From Aaosphaeria pasadenensis (taxonomy: Eukaryota; Ascomycota; Dothideomycetes; Pleosporales): DNA of 64,000 nucleotides. Below the pieces are notes generated by a model that made no database searches, was not told the DNA's origin, and saw only the letters and a program-made list of their open reading frames with translations. The number at the start of each line of letters is the position of its first letter. Within the stretch, counting starts at the first letter, position 1. The translations under genes were made by a program, and so were the position numbers. Positions 54,561-64,000 of this stretch are shown piece by piece. The stretch lies in assembly GCA_022813625.1 (NCBI GenBank), contig JAKLMB010000021.1, positions 434,001-498,000 of the forward strand, written 5' to 3'.

Positions 54561-57419
54561 TTACATTCCGTTAATCCTTCCGCCGCCCAAGCTTCCCCAT
54601 GCAGCCAGCACATCTTCGCTGACGCTACATCGCGTGCTGGATGATCCGACCACGACGCTGTCTCGCTTTGAACTGCTGGCGAGCGAGCTGTCCTTGCAGA
54701 CTGTGCGGCTTTGTCTGCGGTCGCTGTGGTGGACCCTCGGAGAGGAGCTTCGTGCCTGGGAACTGCTGCGCAGGCTGCTGGTTGTAGTCATGGCGCTTGT
54801 ACGCCTGGAGTTCTTCGTGGGTACGGCGGGGAAGGTAAGGTCGTTGATGCTGGGTCCTGGGGAGGATGCCTCTGAGAGAGCGCCGAGGTCGAGGGGTACG
54901 TTGGATGCCTGCGAAACTCTGCGGGTCGGGTTGAGAGGGACATCTGCGCCACTGCTGGCAGTACGGCGTCGTTGATGATTGCTGGGCTGAGACTCGGCTT
55001 GCTTGATGGGTACGTAAGATGATGGGCCGATGACACCCGTCTCAAGGATTGGGACATCGTCGCTCTCGTGGTCACCGCTGCAGGATGGTTCGCTGCTTGC
55101 GACCTTGACATTGACGTCGCCTTCGCCAGTTCGAAGACCTGGGGTAATAGGAGAGGGCAATGGGGACGCATGGTCTATGGTGGTAGGGGATGCCATGCTG
55201 GGCTCAGTGGCCGCAGGAGTAGGTGATGCTGCCGGAGAGGGGAAGAGATCGAGAGGAGAAAATACAGGTTGAGGCGCGAGCTGGTGAGGCAAGTTGGTGC
55301 GGACATTGCTTATTGGGGAGCGCTGGCGGTCAGATTCGGGATCGCACGATGAACTATCACGTAGCATGCTAGTACCAACACTGCTATCGCGTGCCGATTT
55401 GGCTGGGCGACCTCGAGGGGGCGGTTGCAGGAGAGGAGCGGCTACCACCATGGAGGATTTCCTGGGAGGAGGGTTATTCACCACTCTCACAGGGCCAGAG
55501 GATGGGCTGTCCATTGTCAAGAATCCAGATGTACGGTAGCTGTCGTCTCCTTCATTCTGATGACGAGAGTCATCCAGCTTTAATGCAGTCTCATATCCCT
55601 CCGAGAAGCTCTGCTTGACCATGGCTGCTCGCTTCCTCCGCATCATTTCGAGCAACGCCTCCTCTTCTTCCGTCACCGCCATCATCTTGCGCTGGTTGAC
55701 GCGAGATCGAGGCTCACTATTAGAAGTTCTCGCACTTCTTATGCTACTTGACGAAGGCGACATGGGCGGCGGTGCTGCAGTTCTTGGTCGAACGTCCTCG
55801 TCCTCTGGGATCATTGAGGGTTGTCGCACATGGCTTGAGCGCCTGCTGCTGTGTGGTGGCCTTGGGAAGGCGTGTGGTGTGTAAGGCTCAGGGGTGTACA
55901 TGACTTCAATAGTAGCCGCGCCAGTCGACGTCGTGAGCATGCTCATCTTCGAGTCGGAAGCTCTGCGTGCATTATTTGGTCGAACATCGAATGCTTGGGC
56001 TTGCCCGATAACGATCTCTCCATGGCCATCAGTGCTGCCAATGCTATCGCGCATTGGATATTTGGGCATTGGGAGCGAATCTTCTCCCTCGTCTTCTGAA
56101 GATGACATGGAAAGAACGCTGAAATCTTGGAGATTGCTCTTTGAAAACGCCGACTCCTTGGTTCGATTCGAGGTCAACGATGATTGGGTCTGAACGGAGA
56201 ATTGGCTGGGGGAGTTGAGACGATGTGCGTTCAAGGCATGTGCCTGGGCGAATTGGTTCTTGATTGGATGTATTGCTCGGGGCTTCAAGGGTAATTGATA
56301 GGTGTCTTGTATGTATGAGCGTGCCTCATAGTCACCATATGATTGCTCCTTTGCTAAATCGACATGGCGTTCGTTCGGGGCCACCGCATCGTAGTATGCA
56401 ATTGGCTCATTACTCTCTTCTTGATCGTCGTCGCTATCATCATCATCGAAACCCTCGAACCAATGCTGGATTCCTCGTGGTGGGCGTCGTACATTGATCT
56501 TAGCATTATCGTACTCGTCACGCCTGTGCACCCGGACAGGGGAGGGTGGGCGTTGGGGCTGCTGTTGTACTCTTGGGGACTTCGTCAACTTCGCTTGTCC
56601 CTTTGGTCGTGGAGATGGTTCTCGTGTCATAGGCCGTGGGAAGAATTCCGAGGCAGAAGACAATGCTGTAGGAGAATTCACCATTTTGTTAGGTGACAAA
56701 AGCGGCATACCCGTTTCCAAAGCAGTATTGCTCCTAGGCTTTGGGAACAGTTTCGACAAGTCCAGTCGTGCGGGTTTGCTCTTGCGGAAGCTCCCTTTAG
56801 AATCTAGGTGATTTGGAGGGCTCAGTGCATGAACATTGCTGCCAGCGTCGAGCGCGATCTGAGGATGTCCCTTTGTAAGTGCCATGTCGCGGACTGCCGA
56901 TGCAGATGTTTGCTGTGATATAGAGAGAGGGGAGCTTTGGGGATCGTAATGGGAACGCATGGTGGAGCTCGAGGCCTTTGAATGTAATCGGCGGCTGATC
57001 GAACTTGAACCAGAGCCTCGCCGGCTGTCTTCACCATACCCACTCCCAAGGATGTTTGACGACGGCCTGTGGACCATCCCTGGCCGCTTTGTAGGATGTA
57101 GGTTGCCATTGTCCTTGCCATTCGACCTTTCGGTATGATCTGAACCATAGCTTGCCTCCGAAACTGTAATCGTCATGTAGCCAGGATGCTGCTGTAGCGA
57201 GGTTTGGGATTTGGAGGATCGAAGAGGCATGTTGCTGGCGGTTCCAAGCACACGCTCTGCCTTTGAACGAGAAGTGGTAGGTTCGGGACGGGACGGCCAC
57301 TCGGAGCCTTGCGGTATTGAGGTTGAAGAGTATCCGTTTGCGTGTACTTGGTAGTCACCATTGAGCTTCGACGACGACTTCTTCCCAGGCAGGGGAAAGG
57401 AGAATTTGGGACGGCCCAT
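54561..57419 (-). CDS. large disordered fungal protein of unknown function
   Basis: A single-exon 952-residue protein starting MGRPKFSFPLPGKKSS. It is Ser/Pro/Arg-rich with many SP sites and little predicted order. An acidic patch FEGFDDDDSDDDQEESNEP lies near residue 320-338. A helical patch, MMAVTEEEEALLEMMRRKRA, near 575-595 resembles a coiled or amphipathic segment and is followed by MVKQSFSEGYETA. The C-terminus (SEDVLAAWGSLGG) may be a short conserved motif. No enzyme motif, signal peptide or membrane helix is seen. It is likely a phosphoregulated scaffold, but I do not recognise it. Confidence 0.75.
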   Translation of the reverse strand: MGRPKFSFPLPGKKSSSKLNGDYQVHANGYSSTSIPQGSEWPSRPEPTTSRSKAERVLGTASNMPLRSSKSQTSLQQHPGYMTITVSEASYGSDHTERSNGKDNGNLHPTKRPGMVHRPSSNILGSGYGEDSRRGSGSSSISRRLHSKASSSTMRSHYDPQSSPLSISQQTSASAVRDMALTKGHPQIALDAGSNVHALSPPNHLDSKGSFRKSKPARLDLSKLFPKPRSNTALETGMPLLSPNKMVNSPTALSSASEFFPRPMTREPSPRPKGQAKLTKSPRVQQQPQRPPSPVRVHRRDEYDNAKINVRRPPRGIQHWFEGFDDDDSDDDQEESNEPIAYYDAVAPNERHVDLAKEQSYGDYEARSYIQDTYQLPLKPRAIHPIKNQFAQAHALNAHRLNSPSQFSVQTQSSLTSNRTKESAFSKSNLQDFSVLSMSSSEDEGEDSLPMPKYPMRDSIGSTDGHGEIVIGQAQAFDVRPNNARRASDSKMSMLTTSTGAATIEVMYTPEPYTPHAFPRPPHSSRRSSHVRQPSMIPEDEDVRPRTAAPPPMSPSSSSIRSARTSNSEPRSRVNQRKMMAVTEEEEALLEMMRRKRAAMVKQSFSEGYETALKLDDSRHQNEGDDSYRTSGFLTMDSPSSGPVRVVNNPPPRKSSMVVAAPLLQPPPRGRPAKSARDSSVGTSMLRDSSSCDPESDRQRSPISNVRTNLPHQLAPQPVFSPLDLFPSPAASPTPAATEPSMASPTTIDHASPLPSPITPGLRTGEGDVNVKVASSEPSCSGDHESDDVPILETGVIGPSSYVPIKQAESQPSNHQRRRTASSGADVPLNPTRRVSQASNVPLDLGALSEASSPGPSINDLTFPAVPTKNSRRTSAMTTTSSLRSSSQARSSSPRVHHSDRRQSRTVCKDSSLASSSKRDSVVVGSSSTRCSVSEDVLAAWGSLGGGRINGM

Positions 57420-59488
57420 GGTGTAAGGAGTTTCAGAGCCTCGGGCTTGCTAAAGGAAGTAAAGTTGGTGGCTCAAGTCTAAGACAACTGGACGCTTAGC
57501 GACCTGCAGCATAGGGAGTGAACTGAGTCGTGGAATCGTTAAAGTCTATCTCCCATTCGTATTCGGGTTCGATGGCGCGGTGGTGGTAGCGACAATGGAA
57601 GGAAACGAATTCGTAAAATCTCGATCGAGGTTTCGGGGGGCATATAAAGTTGGAGTTGAGGGTTCCGGGGGGCCCTTGTGGATGGAAAGAGATGTGCTGA
57701 AAGGATGAACGACTTCCTCGAGTTGAAGGCAAGCCGCTCCCATTTGTGGGCTGTTGCTCTGTGCTTGTTCTGGGCTACTTTGCTCACCCGAGAATACCGG
57801 TACCTGGATCTAGCTTGCAGGTCAACAGGCGACTACAGACTGAGCGGGTTTAGAGGGATGCGCGAAGAACCCCTAAATACGAACGGCGCAGACTGATGGA
57901 TGCAGCCTCTGATAAGAGCAAGATATATCTCTGTTCCGCTGTGTGCAATGATGGATTGTTCCTGCTTGACGGTAAGCACAATATGTATACCTGTCCCCCT
58001 GGTTGCCGCCGTCACCTGCCCATCTGATCCATCTGTTCACCCAGGAGGAACCTTGAGAAAATCCAGGGGACGGCCGCGCGCAAAAGCGCTAGTCCCCACA
58101 GCGTGGCGTGCCACGATATGGTTGGCTTCCAAACGCGGATCATGGCCTCAATAGCTCAACTGCCCAGCAGCAGTCTTCCAGGTTCCCCAGCATCATGCAT
58201 ACAATATATGTAGGCATGCCGCATTCCACCCTTTTCCTTCCTCCACTTACCGCACGCACAGAGTTCCCGTCCCCGCTAGACCTCATACTGCTATCTGTGG
58301 AGTGACATGTCCAACTGAACAAGACCAACTCGTATATCTGGCCCTCCAGCAATCGACCGCGAGCATTGCTGAAAGGTAGAGAATGGTAGCGTGAACGTTT
58401 CAGGGACATTCCACGTCCTGCAGGCGACCGGGCTTGCCTGGCACGACTGGATAAGAGAGCTAGAACGAGTTGTCACCACAGCGTACCACAGCATCTTTGG
58501 GTTCCCCCCGTCGGAAGCGTGGGTCGCGCCCGAAAAGAAAAAAAAGTACACAAGCCATGCTCTGGGCACCCACATGCCGCACCAAAAGACACCGAATCTT
58601 TCTCAGCTTGTCCCCATCTGCGCCAGTGCAGTGGTCGGAATCCCGCAAGCTCGGTGTTGCTAGCGGCCAATACTTAACCGACCTCCCCTTTCCATCATTC
58701 AGCGTGCTGCTGTGTATCATGAGCGTTACCTGTAAGGCTGTTGAAACACATCGGAGGCTTTGTTTATACTTTCTTTGTGAGCACTGTCGGAGTGACCAGA
58801 TATCGTGACCCTGAACGCACCCGCCCGAGATGGCGTCCGCGAGGACAACGAAGAGTTAACACAGTGTGATCATAGGGGACTTTGCCCGTCCGCAGTTAGT
58901 GAGGCAATCAAGTAATGTGGTGACTTGATAGGCTTACGCCATCAAGCCAACGATCCATGTACTGTACGTACGTCCCGCGTTCATCGATCACTTGCTTTGA
59001 CCCATTCCTCTTCTGTGCTTATGGGAATCTTTCAGTCGCGGCGGATGCATCATGATCATGCCATATGTGGTTCAGCTTTCACATTGCTGTGCAATGTTGT
59101 GCAAATCGTGCACCGTTGTGTACTGCAGTACTGAGTGCGTTCTTTGACAAGCGTCGTGAATATCTGCATGTCCCATTTTCCTAATTAAAAGCTTGTGTCA
59201 CCAAGCCGACAATAGCGGTCTGCGCTGTCGCGCTCTTAATACTTCATTCCTTGGAATGCCGTGTAACTCTACAAGTACCAGCCATCATTCGACGTTCCGA
59301 AGATGTGAGCACATCGCCAGCTAGCCTACCCTTGTATTATATGTGAATGTTAAGCCCAGCATGCGCACTGACTGGCTGATTGAGGCCCCGAAAACTTCGT
59401 CCTATCTGACAAGGTAAGTAAACAGAGTGGACGATAACCGAACGCCCTAAGCATTCTTACCCCAAACATCCATCTACGCTCTGTCCTT
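57420..59488. other. 2-kb gene-poor stretch
   Basis: Short frames on both strands lack family features or splice-linked partners. It probably contains the upstream region of the 952-residue gene and the 3' flank of HOP1. I see no RNA gene or repeat. Confidence 0.4.
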
Positions 59489-61782
59489 TCATCCATCCAT
59501 ATACGAGTGATCGCCATTCGAGGGGACCCTCGGCGGCGTCATGGCATTGAGGCCGCTACCGATAATCGCGGAGGACCAGAGGCTGCAGCCCCTTTTCGCG
59601 GGATGATCGATATTGCTACTGCTTGGGGTCTTCCGCTTTCGCTTCTCCGTCGATGCATCCCCTGGTCTCCCGCTGGATTGAAGGTATGGCATGCGTATAG
59701 CGGGTCGAGGCTCTTGATCATCAGTCGCAATGGGCCGATTGGCAATCGGAAGAGCATCACCTTCGCTCATGACGACTTGCCCTTTCTTTGTAGCAAGCGG
59801 AAGCTCGTACTAGTCCACAGGTATCAGTCATGGACAGCAAAGACTGTAGATCAGGGGTCCTACAAAGTGTGCAATTTCTGAAGATGGGTTGAAATATTTG
59901 TCCTTAATCGCCGACCAATTAGTCTCCCACGGTCGTTCAGACCATATTCGCCGATTGCCTTGAGGTTGAATCAGGAAGTTGTCGCTGACGAGCGTGGTTA
60001 GTATTCTCGAAAAATTCGTCACTACGTGTCCTAACTATTTTCAGTTATGATCATTCATCTATCACCATTTCCACTTACCCAGTGCTTCTTTCAGTTGCTT
60101 TTGATTGAAGTATCCATGCAGGTCGATGATATGGATAACCCTACGAATGGCTGCCAAAATTTTCACCTTACGCATCACCATATTATTGTCGCCCAGCAGA
60201 CAGTGGTAGCAAGCATGCTTTTCTGGGGCATGGGGAAGCCGGAGGTCGTCTTTGCTTTCGTAGCCGTAGCAGTGGATATGCTGCCATTTGCCACAGAACT
60301 CACACCGTAGCTGAACATTCTTAGTGTGAATCCATAGCGAACTTGCGATACGTACATTGTTCACAGCTTCAAACTGATCGCAACCACACACGCACCGTAC
60401 CTCGTCAGTTGACGGGTTGGGTTCTTGGGAGAGGGGAAGTGTCGTGTCTGGACGGGTCCGATTGACGTTCAAGCGTGTTAGAGTGGTTTGTGAGAGGAGC
60501 ATGGGATTTCGTGCGATGGATACACTCGGCTGCGTCGGTTCGCCTTGTGGTTGTGTATCATCGATGATATAAGTTGCGGAGAGCGCTCGTTGCTAAATCA
60601 TCGTTACAAACGTGTTTCATCTAGCAAGGGAACACATACCATTTGTTGAAGCTTCTCTCGATACACGAGAGCTTCAGGCTCGATGGACTCGCTTGCGGTA
60701 CTACTTGAATCCTCCATGGGTGTGTCTTGCACAGGTTCTTCCGTCACTTTCGCGTTACGCTGAGCATGATCGGTGGGCAAATCGAGATCCTGGTTTTCTG
60801 CTTCAAGATGAACATATTGGCATCGATCATGGGAAATTCGGTAGGCAAATTGCCCGGGAAATGGTGTTAGTGATCCATCCCTATCGTCACTCTGGCTTCG
60901 GTGAGTGCAGTGAAGGGAGATCTGGTGGAAGCCGGCATCAAGTTGAGGTATATGATATGACTTGACCCCATCTTCAACATCCGGGAACAGCACAAAGAGA
61001 TTTTCAGAGGGCGTAAATCCCGGTGCTTCGAAGCCGGGTGCACATTCCTCATTTAGGAATAAGTGAAACTGTATGCCGACAAGTTCTGGTAGACGTGGTG
61101 CAAAGTAATCTAAGGAAACGATCTGTTGTACGAAACTCTGGATTTTGGATGCAACATTGCGGTTAGTGATACGGCTACTGTTAATGCTGCCTAACTGGAA
61201 GATGGGACCTTCCTTATCGAGACCGTCGTTGGTATGTTTGTCGTCGAATGTGAACGTGAACAATTCCAGGACTTTGTCAGACTCGTCAGGGTTTTCCATG
61301 ATGGAGAGCTGCAAAGCCCGAAGTGTCCCATCTTGAAGACTTCTGAAAGCACCGTGCTCCTAAGCGGCATGAGTATTGCTCGATATGAGGGAATTTTATG
61401 TTACACTTACTAGCCAATCGATGAGGTGATTCAAACGAGAGCTGCGGTTCCGTCTCATGATCTGCAGGTACTTGCCAGGCACGTCCCCGGGCTGGAGGGG
61501 AATTGCGTTCTTGCCTTCCGCATAGTCTCTGTAGGACGTATGGTTGTTGCTGATGATGTACCGTTGTTTATCGAAGCACTTTTCGTCGAACAGCTGCCGC
61601 AGGTAGAGGAGAGTACTGATGGAAGCGTGGACGACAGTTTGGACAAGCTCCAGGCTCTGCTTCACGCTCGTGGCTTGCTCATTTGCAGTCAATGATGCTA
61701 TTTGTGATTTGGTTTGTTTCACGACGAATGTGGGCTCGGTCGTGACCGTCCCGTGTGCCTGTTTCTGGGACTTCGGAGCCAT
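59489..61782 (-). CDS. HOP1: meiotic chromosome-axis protein Hop1 (HORMA + PHD + winged helix)
   Basis: Five exons, 61782-61411, 61359-60640, 60592-60079, 60030-59864 and 59809-59489, encode 697 residues; the introns (51, 47, 48 and 54 nt) all keep frame. The HORMA domain covers about 25-270: VVHASISTLLYLRQLFDEKCF, RLNHLIDWLEHGAFRSLQ, LQLSIMENPDESDKVLELFTF. A disordered linker follows. A C4HC3 PHD finger uses C431/C433, C461, C464, H469, C472, C492 and C495. Then come helices resembling a winged-helix domain (VMRKVKILAAIRRVIHII, QKQLKEALGHVV, LVSDNFLIQ). A basic KRKRK segment lies near the C-terminus. Hop1 binds chromatin loops, recruits recombination factors and supports synapsis in meiosis. 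The PHD-winged-helix part is the chromatin-binding region described in Hop1 proteins. Confidence 0.93.
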
Positions 61783-64000
61783 CTCGGAGAGGCATCCACG
61801 GGGAAAGTCAAGGTAACTGCGATGATTTCGAGTGAGAATTCAGAAAGAATCAAATTCTTTTTGAGTTGAAGGAACAGAAATATGAGGGAGGGGGAGAGGG
61901 GGAGGAAATGAGCGATGCAAGTGGTTACGTCAGGTCGCGGTTGAGAGGGAAGGAACGAAGGGGGCATCATGACTTCGAGCTCGACCACCACCCGCACAAC
62001 TATGCGAGCACTCAATAATATATGAGAATAATTGTAGGAATCTATTTGTGGCATAATAAAAATGCATGAAAATAATGTGGTGAAGCGAAGGGTTCGATCA
62101 GTAGCTTCTTTCTGTCTATATCAAGTAGCAATAGCGGTCAATTTTGCGAGCGATGAGTCCACTGAAACAGGTAGTCTTTGCATTTGATCGAACAGAGGAG
62201 AGCAATTTTTTCTAATCTATCATGGTCTTCCTATGATTCTCTTCTGCCTCTTGTCTGTGAATTCAGTCCATAGCAGGCATAGTGGTTTTATTGTCCCATC
62301 AGTGATTCTGCAGCACCACAACACAGCTTACTGCTGCTTCTCAATTCCTCACTTTGAAATATAGAAGAACTCTAGACCATGGAGAATTTATTCCTACAGT
62401 AGCGCAATGATAGTCTCGTTTTCATGAAGTTGCCGTCCAGCATGGCAATATACGTATCTCTCTAAGATTACATTTGCAATGTCGGTGTTGGTCTTCAGCG
62501 TGGATGTAGGAAAGGGTGAAGAGCGGCGCCAATGTTGGAAGCAATTAAGAGGTTCACGACAATCGTTCCTTGAAGGTGTGAAGATCAGTGGATGCATACT
62601 TAATGTTTATTGCATGCAATTCCGAGGTAGTGTTGAGTATATAGTTACAATAGTTGAGGACAATCAACTTCGATATGGAGTTGATAGGCAGAGGGACACT
62701 AGCATGGATGGGGTTAAGGAGCGGCGTTGTAAGCTGACGGCGGTGATTGGTGAAGGAGTCAAAGGACCTCCGTGGCGCCGCTATTTTCCAATCTACTGTG
62801 TAATACTCCGTACTGGTATTCAAATTCGAGATGGTTGATACATATTGACCTTTAACGCTGGCTCGTTGTTTGTTGAAACGACTCAGGGGAAGGGAGAGTA
62901 GAGAACACTATGAATGCAAGCACAAGGTTTACTTTGCTCGGGGCAACTTTCACTTTTCGACAGTGATGTTGCCAGGTTTGGCGACATGAGACGAGCACAG
63001 ATGGATATTTGGGGTTGTGTTGGGGGAAGATGCCTGCAGCGGACGGGTCCGAGCTACGTTAAAAATGAATTGCCACCATTCGGGCAAACCTGGCGCGTTG
63101 GATGTTGGATGTTGGACGTTGGCCACCCGCAAAGGCAGCAGAGAGGCACAGCAGCAGAGCAGAGCAAAGCACAGCACAGTGTTATTCTACGAGAGGTCAC
63201 TTCTTCCTCGGCCAGAAAGTAGCTCACTCACTCGGAACACGAGACACGAGACACGAGGCTACAACAGGACTCGCAGGAGGATGCAGCCTCGGGATCGGGA
63301 TCTTGGGATTTCGATTCCCACCGATACATGTTTGCGATACGTATTCCAAGTCCTCGTCAGAAGTCCCATACGAGCACTCCGTAGAAGCAAGGATAATAAT
63401 GGGGAAGGAATGGTGGTGACTCGATCGCGGAATGGGAATGTTCCGAAGGGCATCGCGACGCTCAAAATACCTAAACGGATGATGGATGGATTGATGCTTC
63501 TGTGCCTCCTCGAAGGAGATGCGCGCTCGCTCCCGAGAGGACATTGCCGATAGTTGTTTGCGTCCGTGGCATTGTACAAAGAACATGCTGGCAGAGCGGG
63601 AAAATGGTAGGACGCAAAGTATTCGGTACGGTGCAGGTCATTCGCCGAGGATGTATATGCAACGTTCCGAGTAGATGAATACTGGCGGTGATGAGCCCTG
63701 ACCTGTGACAGATACAAGTAGGCAGAAGAATGTCAGAATGGAGCAAGGAAAGGAGAGAACGGAGAAACGATATATCATCTGAACATGAATTAGGCGAAAC
63801 GATGCAAATGCTGATGCTGAGCTTATTATGCGTGCAGCCACCCAGCCTGCCAGTACCCGTCGTGCCGTCCAATCCAGTTTTGCATGACGCGACCGCGAAT
63901 AATGAGAAATGAGCAAACTGGGATGTTGATTTGAAAAAAAATAGGATGGCGGCGAAAACGTGATTTCAGGTGCTTATTCCTAGGTAACAGTAGCGAGAGT
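61783..64000. other. 2.2-kb stretch upstream of HOP1, no supported gene
   Basis: Contains many short frames without family features. GTTGGAT-type tandem units lie at 63097-63122 and an AGCAGAGCA-rich simple stretch follows. The near part should hold the HOP1 promoter. Confidence 0.4.

Noticed and set aside
62554..62823. 89-codon minus-strand frame in the HOP1 upstream region
   Set aside because: No domain, no splice partners; chance frame.
63259..63872. Overlapping minus-strand frames near the right edge
   Set aside because: Ser/His/Arg-rich translations in several frames at once, typical of non-coding simple sequence.
1..64000. tRNA genes, rRNA, CRISPR arrays or a secondary-metabolite cluster
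   Set aside because: No tRNA-like box pairs, spacer-repeat arrays, or PKS/NRPS/terpene synthase genes were seen; the lone tyrosinase and SDR are not a cluster.

Overview
The window is nuclear DNA of a filamentous ascomycete (Pezizomycotina). The support is: intron-split genes with short introns (46-99 nt in the models below) carrying GTRNGT-type donors and CTRAC-like branch sites; fungal gene families (HUL5, VPS60, ENA-type P-ATPase, AHA1, HOP1, SAPS/Ekc1-type phosphatase partner); and no operon or phage signal. I cannot place it below subphylum from sequence alone. About 22 genes are supported, dense and on both strands, as is usual for a housekeeping-rich chromosome arm.

Layout. 1-3.5 kb: 5' two-thirds or more of a HUL5 HECT ubiquitin ligase, cut by the left edge. 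4.3-6.3 kb: secreted tyrosinase. 7.4-8.6 kb: shieldin-2-like OB-fold protein. 9.2-10.5 kb: Apd1/Aim32-type bis-histidinyl [2Fe-2S] protein. 10.8-11.6 kb: DUF218/YdcF-like protein. 12.2-13.0 kb: deoxyribose-phosphate aldolase. 13.5-17.4 kb: SAPS (Sit4-associated) protein with a possible extra 3' exon. 18.4-19.1 kb: ESCRT-III VPS60. 19.9-23.4 kb: ENA alkali-cation ATPase. 24.2-28.2 kb looks accessory: a DUF7587-like protein with ADP-ribosyltransferase-like motif spacing, a short-chain dehydrogenase, and a protein kinase broken by one frameshift. 29-30.1 kb: AHA1 co-chaperone with a heat-shock element upstream. 31.7-33.7 kb: secreted serine carboxypeptidase. 35.1-38.9 kb: 1242-residue disordered protein. 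39.6-41.4 kb: GH5 endoglucanase. 43.1-44.8 kb: fungal transcription-factor-like protein. 45.2-46.0 kb: GNAT acetyltransferase. 46.3-48.0 kb: AVT-type vacuolar amino-acid transporter. 48.7-49.9 kb: multipass membrane protein. 50.6-51.3 kb: small secreted protein. 52.0-53.3 kb: secreted or GPI-anchored PLC-like phosphodiesterase. 54.6-57.4 kb: 952-residue disordered protein. 59.5-61.8 kb: meiotic axis protein HOP1 (HORMA + PHD + winged helix). The last 2.2 kb shows no gene I can support.

The genes are not one pathway. Recurring themes are secreted enzymes (tyrosinase, carboxypeptidase, endoglucanase, PLC-like), ion or amino-acid homeostasis (ENA ATPase, AVT transporter), protein quality control (HUL5, AHA1) and chromosome biology (HOP1, OB-fold protein). 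Two diverged copies of one short inverted-repeat element (MITE-like) lie at 30.65-30.84 kb and 39.32-39.49 kb; the first has near-perfect 30-bp terminal inverted repeats flanked by TA.

Several open frames mislead if taken at face value. VPS60 hides a 60-nt in-frame intron. The DUF7587-like protein has a 3' intron that changes its C-terminus. The multipass membrane protein has a tempting but wrong downstream acceptor. HOP1 must be assembled from five exons. I found no tRNA, rRNA, CRISPR or biosynthetic cluster.
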